DNA of 9,389 nucleotides, taken from positions 1 through 9,389 of the forward strand of contig CAZLSW010000099.1 in assembly GCA_964562375.1 (NCBI GenBank), written 5' to 3'. Shown here one piece after another: positions 1 to 6,797 of the stretch. How positions within the stretch are numbered: position 1 is the stretch's first letter; the number at the start of each line of letters is the position of its first letter. A model generated the notes under the pieces. The model had not been told where the DNA came from. It saw only the letters and a program-made list of their open reading frames with translations, and ran no database searches. The DNA is from JAJPXC01 sp964562375. Its GTDB lineage: Bacteria; Bacteroidota; Bacteroidia; Bacteroidales; Muribaculaceae. The translations under genes were made by a program, and so were the position numbers.

Positions 1-375
1 ACGCTCAAATGCCACCTGGTGAATAGTATTTATCCCGAACTGGGGTAAATTGTATACCGTCTTGGCATTCACCCGGGGAAGGGCCTCGCCAAAATGCTCC
101 TTCAGCCGGTCGTGAACCTGGGGCGCCGACAGGAAAGGCTACTGCCGCAACTCCCCCACCACGAAGTCCTCCCAGGCATCCAGCTTGTGCGAGTAGAGAC
201 GCTCGTAGCTCTGGCTGCGGACAAACTCATCCTCGCTCATGCGAACGTACTTCCCCACCGTCTGCCGGTGGAGATCCAGCATCCGCGCAATCTGAATCCG
301 GTTGAAGCCGTCTGAAAATAATTGATTAACTTTGTACCACATAAGATACTTTTGCTTTCTTGAAGTATCGCTCAT
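1..375 (-). pseudogene. istA: IS21-family transposase IstA, broken 5' part
   Basis: This is the N-terminal part of an IS21-type transposase, reading leftward and leaving the window. The first ~85 codons give a helix-turn-helix of the IstA kind (FNRIQIARMLDLHRQTVGKY), which in this family binds the element's terminal repeats. An amber codon (plus-strand cta at 139-141) follows GELRQ. After it the same frame continues with PFLSAPQVHDRLKEHFGEA and VNAKTVYN, typical of the next part of IstA, so the stop interrupts a once-continuous gene. After VNAKTVYN (about position 48-55) the frame loses resemblance, while the neighbouring frame gives TPVRDKYYSP, closer to the usual VR.KY.IPK, so a second lesion (frameshift) is likely. 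I chose the ATG at 375; a TTG at 399 and an ATG at 342 are alternatives. No catalytic DDE region or istB lies in the window. The gene is probably dead unless the stop is suppressed. Confidence 0.75.
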
Positions 376-404
376 AGCGTCGCTGTTTTGGGTGTTCAAA
401 CCAC

Positions 405-456
405 AAAAGTAGCGATGCTACTTTTATCGGGAAAGTGTCGATTTTACTTTCCCGAT
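405..456. repeat. Two adjacent perfect inverted repeats next to istA
   Basis: Two hairpins lie back to back. The first has 9-bp arms AAAAGTAGC (405-413) and GCTACTTTT (417-425) around a 3-nt loop. The second has 11-bp arms ATCGGGAAAGT (426-436) and ACTTTCCCGAT (446-456) around a 9-nt loop, and is followed on the plus strand by a run of T (456-460). The words GTCGAT and ACTTT recur several times between 411 and 475, as expected for the multiple transposase-binding repeats at IS21-family ends. They may also act as a terminator that blocks transcription across the insertion end. The exact IS end and a target-site duplication could not be recognised. Confidence 0.55.
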
Positions 457-461
457 TTTTG

Positions 462-504
462 TCGATGCAAAGTTACCGACTACACCGTAGTTGTCTTGCA
501 TCGA
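462..504. repeat. Nested stem-loop upstream of ssb
   Basis: A 9-bp perfect inverted repeat, TCGATGCAA (462-470) and TTGCATCGA (496-504), encloses a second 5-bp one, ACTAC (479-483) and GTAGT (487-491). It sits 35 bp before the ssb start. The minus strand at 475-467 reads TAACTTTGC, which fits the Bacteroides -7 consensus TAnnTTTG, but no good -33 is seen 19-21 bp upstream, so a promoter towards istA is only possible. The structure could be an operator or leader element for ssb, or part of the insertion-sequence end. Confidence 0.45.
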
Positions 505-539
505 AAAAATTCACATTAACCCCCTAACACTTTAAGATT

Positions 540-938
540 ATGGCAACTACCGCTTCCCCCAACAACTTCAACCTCACCGGCTTCGTCGCCGTGTCGGCCA
601 CCATCCGCAGCTTCGAGAACAGCTCCGTGGCCCGCTTCCCCCTCTCCATCTCCCGCCGTGAGACCGCTGCCGACGGCAGCGAGACCCGCAAGTCGGCGCT
701 CATCAGCTGTGAGTGCTGGTCGAAGACGGCCGACTCGGCCCGCTTCGCGCTCCTGCAGAAGGGCACCCTGGTGAGCATCAGCGGCTACCTCCGCCCCGAC
801 GAGTACACCGACCGCGAGGGCAACCGCCAGCAGCGCGTCGTCTTCGTGGCCACCTCGGTAGCCCGTCCCTCCCGCAAGGAGGAAGCCTCCGAGCCCAAGG
901 CTCAGAAGGCCAAGGCCAAGAAGGAGAAGGCGGCCTGA
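540..938 (+). CDS. ssb: Single-stranded DNA-binding protein, element type
   Basis: This is an OB-fold ssDNA-binding protein of 132 residues, acting in the cytoplasm to coat single strands during replication, repair or conjugative transfer. The fold covers about residues 8-108: an N-terminal NLTGFVA strand, the WSKTADSARF segment, and the GTLVSISGYLRPDEYTDREG block typical of SSB L45 loops. The tail (110-132) is rich in Lys, Glu and Ala and ends KEKAA. The acidic DDDIPF-like tip that recruits partner proteins in chromosomal SSBs is absent. The size and tail suit an accessory SSB carried by a Bacteroidales mobile element rather than the housekeeping copy. The ATG at 540 begins at the expected SSB N-terminus. 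The gene stands alone: an intrinsic terminator follows within 30 bp. A weak -7-like TTGTCTTG lies at 491-498 (six of eight consensus bases). Confidence 0.88.
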   Translation: MATTASPNNFNLTGFVAVSATIRSFENSSVARFPLSISRRETAADGSETRKSALISCECWSKTADSARFALLQKGTLVSISGYLRPDEYTDREGNRQQRVVFVATSVARPSRKEEASEPKAQKAKAKKEKAA

Positions 939-964
939 CCGCTTCTCCAACCCTCTTAGAAAGA

Positions 965-986
965 GCGGCTCCCGAGCCGCTTTTTC
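965..986 (+). terminator. Intrinsic terminator after ssb
   Basis: An 8-bp perfect GC-rich stem, AGCGGCTC (965-972) and GAGCCGCT (975-982) with a 2-nt loop, is followed by a T run through 986. It lies 26 bp after the ssb stop. Read on the minus strand, the stem is followed by CTTTCT, so it may also stop the converging ATPase transcript that ends at 1037. Confidence 0.85.
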
Positions 987-1036
987 TGTGCTCACGTCAG
1001 TTCTCCCGGTTTAAAAATGATGTCAAACCCAACGTA

Positions 1037-2290
1037 TTACAACTCCAGGGATGCCTCGTTCAACAAAAAGTCATAGATACTCATGATTGTAAGGCCCTCT
1101 TGGGTGCGACGCACCGGCACCGGCCGGGAGGTGACGATTATCTTCTTGAAGTTGTCAGACACCGACAGGAGCGACCGTTGTTCCTGGGCTTCCTTTTCAG
1201 GGTCGTCCATGAGCCACGCTGACTGGATATAATATCGTCGGCTTCCTTGGTTGCAGACAAAGTCTATCTCAAGCTGCTGTCGCTGTTGGCGCCCTTCCGA
1301 ATCGCGCACTGTGACGGGCACAACGCCTACGTCAACATTGAAACCGCGCGCACGCAACTCGTTATAGATAAGATTTTCCATCAGGTGGGTGGATTCCACC
1401 TGCCGGAAGTTCAGGCGTGCATTACGTAGCCCCAAGTCAGTGAAATAACACTTGTATGGGGTACCGATATGGTTGTTTCCCTTGACATCATATCGCAGGG
1501 CACGCTCCATCACAAAGGCGTCCTCCAGATAGTCTATCCAGTTCTTGACCGTGTCCTGGGTAATCTTTGTCTTCAGCCGGCTCTTGAACGTATCGGCCAG
1601 CCGCATGGGATTTACCAGACACGCGGTGTTAGAGGCCAGAAGGTTAACCAATCCCTCCAGTTCCTGGTCATTACGTATTTTATATCTCTCCTTGATGTCT
1701 AGAATATAAGTCTGCGCGAACAGGTCTTTCAGGAAGGTCTCTTTTTGCTCTGCGGTCGGCTGAGTAAGAATCTGGGGCAAACCCCCATATAGCATGTATT
1801 CCTCAAAGCCCTTCTCCGCGGAACCTTGATATGCGCTCATGAACTCGCGAAAGTTCAACGGCTGCATCTTTATCTGATCCCCGCGGCCTCGGAACTCAGT
1901 CACTACGTCGGAGGAAAGGAACTTGGCATTGCTGCCTGTCACATAGACGTCAACGTTCTCATGATACAGCAGCCCGTTGACCAGCGACACAAAGTTGTTG
2001 ACCAGCTGCACTTCATCAAGAATGATGTAGTGCATGGCTGAATCCTTTATACGGCCCTTTATGTGCTGGTAGAGAACCTTGGCGTCCGTCATGTCAAAGT
2101 AGTCGGGATTGTCCAGTTGTATCATGATGATATGCTCATCATCAACCCCTTGACTCCGTAGCCAGTCAGCGTAGAGACGGAAAAGCAAGAATGACTTGCC
2201 GCACCGTCGTATGCCCGTGACAATTTTAGCCATGCCGTTGTGACGTCGCGCTATCAGGCGGTTTAGATACAAATCGCGTTGTATGACCAT
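1037..2290 (-). CDS. AAA_14/DUF4143-type ATPase
   Basis: This 417-residue protein belongs to the large family of stand-alone ATPases with an AAA_14 domain followed by DUF4143. Visible motifs are Walker A GIRRCGKS (26-33), Walker B IILDEVQ (89-95), a sensor-1-like VTGSNA (117-122) and a conserved EFRGR (132-136). The C-terminal part (about 300-385) has ENLIYNELRARG, LEIDFV and YYIQSAW, the order expected for the restriction-endonuclease-like fold at the end of this family; whether it is catalytic is unknown. The length is normal and the gene looks intact. It is transcribed from its own promoter (2336-2367), against the plus-strand backbone genes, and its sequence is visibly richer in A+T than pcfJ or the five-gene operon, suggesting separate acquisition. 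Members are abundant in Bacteroidales genomes, but their cellular role is not established. The family is clear; the function is not. Confidence 0.9.
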   Translation of the reverse strand: MVIQRDLYLNRLIARRHNGMAKIVTGIRRCGKSFLLFRLYADWLRSQGVDDEHIIMIQLDNPDYFDMTDAKVLYQHIKGRIKDSAMHYIILDEVQLVNNFVSLVNGLLYHENVDVYVTGSNAKFLSSDVVTEFRGRGDQIKMQPLNFREFMSAYQGSAEKGFEEYMLYGGLPQILTQPTAEQKETFLKDLFAQTYILDIKERYKIRNDQELEGLVNLLASNTACLVNPMRLADTFKSRLKTKITQDTVKNWIDYLEDAFVMERALRYDVKGNNHIGTPYKCYFTDLGLRNARLNFRQVESTHLMENLIYNELRARGFNVDVGVVPVTVRDSEGRQQRQQLEIDFVCNQGSRRYYIQSAWLMDDPEKEAQEQRSLLSVSDNFKKIIVTSRPVPVRRTQEGLTIMSIYDFLLNEASLEL

Positions 2291-2308
2291 AAGTGTGCTC
2301 GATTTTTA

Positions 2309-2322
2309 TGTAATATGTTACA
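2309..2322. promoter_or_regulatory. Dyad in the ATPase 5' untranslated region
   Basis: TGTAA (2309-2313) and TTACA (2318-2322) form a small perfect dyad around TATG, between the predicted transcription start and the ATPase start codon. It could be an operator, but the arms are short and AT-rich, so chance is possible. Confidence 0.3.
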
Positions 2323-2335
2323 CTAATCTCGACTA

Positions 2336-2367
2336 CAAAGATAGGGCTTTTGACCGATGTGGGCAAA
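2336..2367 (-). promoter_or_regulatory. Bacteroides-type promoter for the ATPase gene
   Basis: On the minus strand the -33 element TTTG (2367-2364) is separated by exactly 20 bp from the -7 element TATCTTTG (2343-2336), a full match to the Bacteroidota consensus TTTG-N19-21-TAnnTTTG. Transcription would start near 2331, about 40 nt before the ATPase start codon. Confidence 0.8.
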
Positions 2368-2406
2368 CGGGTCTATCTATTTTATGAAATTCATGACGTA
2401 GATTCC

Positions 2407-2637
2407 GTCGAGGGAGCCAAGGCTGTTTTTACCCGGATTCTTCGGATGGTCGGGGCTGGTGGTGACTTTTTGTCGGCGAAGGTGGAGCGGCTGCCGCAAA
2501 TGCCAAGCCACGCCCGCAGGGCTCTGAAGGGCTTGGCGTATTGCGCCCGCGTGGCCGCTCCGTTTGCTGCCTCTGAAAAGTTTCACCACCAGCCCGCGAC
2601 AACCGAAAGGAAGTCAGGGAGAAAAAACAAGACAAAG
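2407..2637 (+). promoter_or_regulatory. Non-coding leader of pcfK-pcfJ, related to 7611-7832
   Basis: About 230 bp upstream of pcfK shows no convincing gene. It matches the region before the 7833 operon at several points: TCGAGG (2407), GTCGGGGCTGG (2449), GGCGAAGGTGG (2475), CCGCT near 2556, GCCCGCGACAA (2592) and the identical AGGGAGAAAAAAC (2616-2628). The distance between the GTCGGGGCT block and the last block is 167 bp here and 163 bp there. A reading frame is open through this stretch and joins pcfK, but it does not correspond in frame to the second copy and lies outside the PcfK family, so I treat it as leader RNA. No clear plus-strand promoter was recognised. Confidence 0.6.
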
Positions 2638-3054
2638 ATGAACGGAACAAGCAGGTTTCAAGAGGTGATTGCGGCCTACCTCGACCAACGCGCCGCTGAA
2701 GACGAGCACTTCGCCGCACGCCGCGACTGCGTGGCGCGCCCCATCGGCGACATCATCGCGTGCATACTCAACGACGTGCAGGCCAGCGGTGTCACGGCTA
2801 TGACCGACGAGGAGGTGTTCGGCCTGGCAGTGCATTACGCAGAGGAGGCCGAGGTGGAAGTCAAGGAGGCTCCCCGGTGCAACATCGTGATGAGCCGCGC
2901 CCAACTGACCGACGACGACCGCGCCGAGGCGCGTCGCCTGGCGATGGCCGAACTGCAGCGGCAGGAGATGGAGCGGCTGCGCCGTCCTGCCACGCCGAAG
3001 AAACCCAAGGCTCCCGAGCCCCAGGAGGCCGCTCCCTCACTGTTCGACTTCTGA
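2638..3054 (+). CDS. pcfK: PcfK-like protein
   Basis: This 138-residue protein matches the PcfK-like family, found beside PcfJ on conjugative plasmids and integrative elements; the name comes from enterococcal pCF10. The family start (short Met-x-GT followed by FQEVIAAYLDQRAAEDE) fits residues 1-23, and LNDVQASGVTAMTDEEVFGLAVHY (about 44-67) is the conserved core, here split by no gaps. The C-terminal third is charged (91-133) and ends PSLFDF. The molecular function is unknown; co-occurrence points to conjugation or element maintenance. The ATG at 2638 is chosen over upstream in-frame starts because it begins exactly at the family N-terminus, 22 bp after the conserved AGGGAG element. Three bases separate its stop from the pcfJ start, so the two are translationally coupled. 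Confidence 0.87.
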   Translation: MNGTSRFQEVIAAYLDQRAAEDEHFAARRDCVARPIGDIIACILNDVQASGVTAMTDEEVFGLAVHYAEEAEVEVKEAPRCNIVMSRAQLTDDDRAEARRLAMAELQRQEMERLRRPATPKKPKAPEPQEAAPSLFDF

Positions 3055-3057
3055 ACG

Positions 3058-4371
3058 ATGAAACCGAGAACCGCAATGCAGAAAGAGGTGGCGCAGGCGA
3101 GCAAACGCCTGTCGCCCCTCTCCCCGGCACAAGCCAGGGAGATAGCCCGCGAGGCCGTGCCCCATATGGCCAAACTGACGCGCGGAGAGTACATCTGCCT
3201 CGACTGCTCGCACTCGTGGCAAGCCGATGACACCCAGGCCGAAAAGGTCATATGCCCCCACTGCGGCGCAGTGCTGGAGGTTGACCGCACACGCAAGAAG
3301 AACTTCCGGTTCCTCGACTACGCGATGACCATCACCCGCAGCGGCCGCTATCAAGTGCTGCGCCTGTGGCACGTCCGCGCCACCCTCCGCGAGGGAATGC
3401 CCCGCAACGTATGGGTGGGCGAGGCTTTCCAGCGCTGGATTAGCCCCGAGGGCAAGACCTGCATCATAGGGCGTCGCCGCCAGATGTTCGGCGGCTGGTA
3501 CGCCGACTCCTGGGACTGGCAGAGCGATTTGGAGGTACGGCAGGAGCACCTGGCGCACACCATCTCCACTTCGCTGATTGTAGGCCGGCAGCGCATAATC
3601 CCCGAACTGCGCCGCAACGGCTACCGTGGCGACCTCCAAGGCTGCTCGCCCCACGCACTACTCCCCGCTCTCCTTTCTGACCCACGCTATGAGACGCTGA
3701 TGAAGGCCGGGCAATACGACCTGCTGCGCTACTTCTGCAAGAGTGACTACTACCTCAACAAGCACTGGCCGAGCATACGCATAGCCCTGCGCCACCGCTA
3801 CCGCGTGACCGACGCTTCGATGTGGATTGACCTCCTCGACCTTTTGGGTTACTGCGGCAAGGACACGCACAATCCCAAGCTGATCTGTCCGGCGAACCTC
3901 GTCGCGGCCCACGACCACTGGAAACACGTCCGCGAGGTGCAACTGCGCAAGGAGGCTGCGGAGCGAGAGCGCCAGCGCCAGCGCGACATCGCCGAGCGAT
4001 ACCTGGCCGACCGGGAGCAGGCCGAGCGTGACGAGGCAGACTACCAGGCCGCAAAGAGCCGTTTCTTCGACATCACCATCACCGACGGCGCCATCACCAT
4101 CACGCCACTGCGCTCAGTGCGTGAGTTTATGGACGAGGGAGCCGCGCTCCATCACTGCTGTTTCACCAACAAGTATTACGCCCGCGAGAACTCGCTGATA
4201 CTCCACGCCTTGATTGATGGTCAACCCGTCGAGACCATCGAGATTGACCTCACGTCGCTCCAGGTGGTGCAGTGCCGCGCCGCCTACAATGGCATATCCA
4301 TCCACCACGACCGCATAATGGCGCTGATGACCTCCCACATCTCCGAGGTCGCCCGCTGTCTCACCGCCTGA
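3058..4371 (+). CDS. pcfJ: PcfJ-like protein
   Basis: This 437-residue protein is of the PcfJ family. Near the N-terminus a zinc-ribbon-like module carries CLDC (47-50) and CPHC (66-69). A central helical region follows (about 160-290), then a strongly charged probable coiled coil (about 292-335, rich in Arg and Glu). The C-terminal PcfJ signature is SVREFMDEGAALHHCC (353-368). The biochemical role is unknown. The family belongs to conjugative elements, always near pcfK, and the zinc ribbon suggests nucleic-acid or protein binding. The length is normal for Bacteroidota members and the gene appears intact. Its last 258 bp are also read in the opposite strand by the run-on msrB frame. A GC-rich hairpin at 4386-4419 follows. 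Confidence 0.88.
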   Translation: MKPRTAMQKEVAQASKRLSPLSPAQAREIAREAVPHMAKLTRGEYICLDCSHSWQADDTQAEKVICPHCGAVLEVDRTRKKNFRFLDYAMTITRSGRYQVLRLWHVRATLREGMPRNVWVGEAFQRWISPEGKTCIIGRRRQMFGGWYADSWDWQSDLEVRQEHLAHTISTSLIVGRQRIIPELRRNGYRGDLQGCSPHALLPALLSDPRYETLMKAGQYDLLRYFCKSDYYLNKHWPSIRIALRHRYRVTDASMWIDLLDLLGYCGKDTHNPKLICPANLVAAHDHWKHVREVQLRKEAAERERQRQRDIAERYLADREQAERDEADYQAAKSRFFDITITDGAITITPLRSVREFMDEGAALHHCCFTNKYYARENSLILHALIDGQPVETIEIDLTSLQVVQCRAAYNGISIHHDRIMALMTSHISEVARCLTA

Positions 4372-4893
4372 CCTGTCTTGTTCCAGAGCCGCGCCGTCGC
4401 CCCACGCCCGGCGCGGCTCGCCGCGCTCCGCCCGCCGAGCCGGAATCCCTGTTATCAAGCCGATATAATCGGAGTAACCATCATTGGCCATTTCTTCAAG
4501 GGGTATGAATTTTAGCGCAGCGCTGTTGATGCAGTAGCGCAGACCTCCTGTTTCGCGCGGGCCGTCCGGGAAGACGTGGCCCAGATGGGCGTCACCTGTT
4601 TTACTCCGCACCTCCACGCGGCGCATGCCGTGCGACGTGTCGGGCATCTCTCTTATAAGGTTGTCGTCGATTGGCCGCGAGAAAGCTGGCCAGCCGCAGC
4701 CCGACTGAAACTTGTCAGTCGAGACAAACAGCGGCTCGCCTGTGGTGACATCCACGTATAAGCCCGGCCGGAACTCCTCGTTGTACTCGTTGAGCCAAGG
4801 CCTTTCCGTCGCGCTGTTCTGCGTGACCTCCCATTGCAGCGGCGTCAGCCGTCGCCGCAACTCCTCTTGTGAAGGTTTCTCAAACTTCCTCAT
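4114..4893 (-). CDS. msrB: Peptide-methionine (R)-S-oxide reductase with run-on C-terminus
   Basis: MsrB reduces methionine R-sulfoxide in oxidised proteins, using thioredoxin for recycling. The ATG at 4893 starts the usual N-terminus (MRKFEKPSQEELRRRLTPLQ). Motifs are SGCGWPAF (64-71), GDAHLGHVF (100-108) and GLRYCINSAALKF (117-129). Cys121 is the expected catalytic residue and Cys66, 55 residues earlier, the expected resolving one. The zinc-binding CxxC pairs of the metal-containing class are absent. The family normally ends just after the GYSDYIGLI region (139-147). Here the frame continues ~112 residues through the intergenic hairpin and antisense to pcfJ, giving 259 residues instead of ~150. 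A TGA TAA pair lies in an adjacent frame right at the expected end (around 4460), so one indel, real or an assembly error, could explain it. The gene starts 10 bp after the membrane-protein stop, as last gene of the minus-strand block. Confidence 0.85.
   Translation of the reverse strand: MRKFEKPSQEELRRRLTPLQWEVTQNSATERPWLNEYNEEFRPGLYVDVTTGEPLFVSTDKFQSGCGWPAFSRPIDDNLIREMPDTSHGMRRVEVRSKTGDAHLGHVFPDGPRETGGLRYCINSAALKFIPLEEMANDGYSDYIGLITGIPARRAERGEPRRAWGDGAALEQDRSGGETAGDLGDVGGHQRHYAVVVDGYAIVGGAALHHLERREVNLDGLDGLTINQGVEYQRVLAGVILVGETAVMERGSLVHKLTH
4386..4419 (+). terminator. GC-rich hairpin after pcfJ
   Basis: An 11-bp perfect inverted repeat, GAGCCGCGCCG (4386-4396) and CGGCGCGGCTC (4409-4419), with a 12-nt loop lies 15 bp after the pcfJ stop. 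There is no T run, so it is either a hairpin that stabilises the 3' end or a weak terminator. It resembles in position and composition the hairpin ending the five-gene operon at 9263-9291. Confidence 0.55.
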
Positions 4894-4903
4894 ATCTAAC
4901 AAC

Positions 4904-6460
4904 TTAAAGTCTGCGGCCGAAAAGACCGGAGTTGCTGTACATGTTGGTGTCGTCGCCGCGCCATGTGTCGCCAGTGATGGTGTCCTTCCACATGCCGCTC
5001 TCGTAGTAGAGATCGTGGATGTGGCCGTTGTTGTCCTGCACGCGGATGCGTCCGGGCGCGCCGTGGCCGTCGTCCTTGACGATGGCGGCAAACTCGCCCA
5101 CGCCCTTGAACAGCCAGGTGAAGAGGAACAGCGGATAGCGCAGCGGATAGGCCAGCACGTATGCCACGAACACCAGCAGGCGCGCGCCGTCGGCCTCACG
5201 GAGGCGCGCGATGTTGCGCGGCAGGCACACCAGCACCAGCAGGCCATAGGATCCGAGCACCATCTCGCGCGAGATGCTGAAGCGGTCGGCCATCATCGCA
5301 TTGATGACCCAGAAGATGATGTAGCCCGTGACGAGGTAGCCGCACACAGCCTCGGCCGTCTTGCCGCGCGGCTCATCGAGGTCGGCGTGCCGGGCCACGG
5401 CGGCGTCGAGGCGCATGATGGCGCCGGTGGCGGCGAAGCACCACACGATCAGGCCCATCAGTCCGCCGAACCACGACAGTCCGCCCTTGGCGCCCGGCAG
5501 GTCGAACCACCACAGCGCCCACGGGCCTATCGAAACGAAGTACCACAGCGACGAGCCCAGCAACAGCAGCGACGACCAAACGACATACCACCCGTAGCCG
5601 GTGAAGCGGTCGCCACGGCACACCACATCGCTTGGCGACAGCGCGTGCGAGAGGATGTAGACCAGCGCCAGGCCGAGCAGCGCCAGCGCCACCAGGCGCC
5701 CGGCGCGCCAGCCGTCGAGCCAGTCGGCCGTGTGGTTGTCAAACTGGCGCGTGCGCCGCTGCGCCTCGTCCCAGTCGCAGAGGCGCCCGTCGGTGGTCTC
5801 GACGGCATAGGCGGCGAGGGCGACGCGCACCTCGTCGCGGCCGGCGAGCACGCGATAGTCGCCCACCGAGTCGGTGAGGAAGAACTTTGTCGCGCGGCCG
5901 CTCTCCGACACGTTCATGCGCAGGCGCTCCGACGGCTCGTCGAGATAGAGCGAGGCCATCATCTGCGCCACGCTGCCGATCGCGCTACCCGCGTCGGCGC
6001 GCCACGCCTGCGTGCCCTGCGCCAACACCATGCGCTCCGGCTCGTTCTTGTAGCCACGGCGCACCGTGAACTCCTCGGTGCCATTAAACGGCTCCATTGC
6101 CAGGAATTCGGCCTGACGGTTAGAACCCGTTGGTGCAAACCGCACCTCGCCTTTGGCAACCATTAGGTTATCCTCAAGACTTTGGATACGGTATATACTG
6201 ATGTGGGAGCGGTCTTGTTTCACCAGATAGCCGTCGGGGCGCACCTCGATGTGCACGTCGCCCTGGACGTAGGTGCCAATGATGTCGGCGAGCGTGTAGT
6301 CATCCGTAGGCTCCGGTGCGGCTGCCTTCTGCTCTGCGACGGCCGGTTCCGCTTTCTTGGGTCGGCTCTCCTGCCACCAGTCCACGCCCCATTTCACGCA
6401 GCCGATGACGAAGATGACCAGATAAATCCAGCCGAGCCATTTGAGGATGGTCTTGATCAT
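4904..6460 (-). CDS. Unknown multi-pass membrane protein
   Basis: I do not recognise this 518-residue protein. One N-terminal membrane segment (about 8-24) is followed by a soluble domain (about 52-245) that begins ADIIGTYVQGDVHIEVRPDG and reads as mostly beta strands. Then come about six hydrophobic segments (about 254-272, 288-309, 327-347, 372-390, 400-415, 428-447). The hydrophilic C-terminal tail (454-518) is rich in Gly, Asp and His. No signal cleavage site, catalytic motif or transporter signature was found. Its start overlaps the stop of the 108-residue gene by ATGA, and msrB follows after 10 bp, so the three are probably one transcript. GC-rich codon use continues through the entire frame, supporting it over the many open frames on the other strand. 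The role is unknown; linkage to msrB hints at envelope or oxidative stress, but this is only association. Confidence 0.8.
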   Translation of the reverse strand: MIKTILKWLGWIYLVIFVIGCVKWGVDWWQESRPKKAEPAVAEQKAAAPEPTDDYTLADIIGTYVQGDVHIEVRPDGYLVKQDRSHISIYRIQSLEDNLMVAKGEVRFAPTGSNRQAEFLAMEPFNGTEEFTVRRGYKNEPERMVLAQGTQAWRADAGSAIGSVAQMMASLYLDEPSERLRMNVSESGRATKFFLTDSVGDYRVLAGRDEVRVALAAYAVETTDGRLCDWDEAQRRTRQFDNHTADWLDGWRAGRLVALALLGLALVYILSHALSPSDVVCRGDRFTGYGWYVVWSSLLLLGSSLWYFVSIGPWALWWFDLPGAKGGLSWFGGLMGLIVWCFAATGAIMRLDAAVARHADLDEPRGKTAEAVCGYLVTGYIIFWVINAMMADRFSISREMVLGSYGLLVLVCLPRNIARLREADGARLLVFVAYVLAYPLRYPLFLFTWLFKGVGEFAAIVKDDGHGAPGRIRVQDNNGHIHDLYYESGMWKDTITGDTWRGDDTNMYSNSGLFGRRL

Positions 6461-6783
6461 CGGCGGTCGCGGTTGAAGGTGTCAAAATCGGCGACGGCCT
6501 GCGAGGCCACCTCCCAGGCGCACTCATCGCGGCTGCCCGCAAGCTGGCGCAACCCGTTGTAGGCCTCGTCGAGAAGGGCCCGGGCGTCGCCCGGCTCGCT
6601 CCACGACACGCCGCACAGTGCCTCGCGCATCGCATACGCCGCATCAGCGTTTAGCCCATGCCCGATGCAATATCCACCCAGCGCCAGAAAGGCCTCGGCC
6701 TTGGCCTGCCCCTTAGGCATAGCCTGTATCTCTTTGTAACGCTCCTTGGCGTTTGCTTCTGCTTGTATTTCCTCGGGTGTCAT
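6457..6783 (-). CDS. Unknown small helical protein
   Basis: This 108-residue protein is not recognised. It has no membrane segment or signal peptide. Its composition (Ala, Glu, Lys, Arg) and spacing suggest four or five helices, for example ANAKERYKEIQAM, KAEAFLALGGYCIGHG and DARALLDEAYNGLRQLAG, loosely reminiscent of a helical-repeat protein, though no repeat is clear. It begins 15 bp after the abiEi stop, where an abiEii toxin would normally start, and its stop overlaps the next start by ATGA. It is much too short for an AbiEii nucleotidyltransferase (usually near 300 residues) and shows no GSxxxxD nucleotidyltransferase motif. Confidence 0.7.
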   Translation of the reverse strand: MTPEEIQAEANAKERYKEIQAMPKGQAKAEAFLALGGYCIGHGLNADAAYAMREALCGVSWSEPGDARALLDEAYNGLRQLAGSRDECAWEVASQAVADFDTFNRDRR

Positions 6784-6797
6784 AACTGTCTCATCAC

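Noticed and set aside
516..995. Minus-strand 159-codon frame opposite ssb
   Set aside because: It is a low-complexity Gly/Ala/Val/Leu-rich shadow of the GC-rich ssb gene and includes the terminator.
2350..2637. Upstream extension of the pcfK frame
   Set aside because: The PcfK family N-terminus begins exactly at 2638, and the homologous leader at 7611-7832 does not keep this frame, so the extension is unlikely to be translated.
3037..3654. Minus-strand 205-codon frame opposite pcfJ
   Set aside because: It is antisense to a well-supported PcfJ gene and has no recognisable domain.
4712..6166. A 484-codon open frame on the plus strand
   Set aside because: It lies entirely antisense to msrB and the 518-residue membrane protein. 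Its translation is rich in His, Arg, Ala and Val repeats typical of the reverse complement of GC-rich genes, and it shows no domain.
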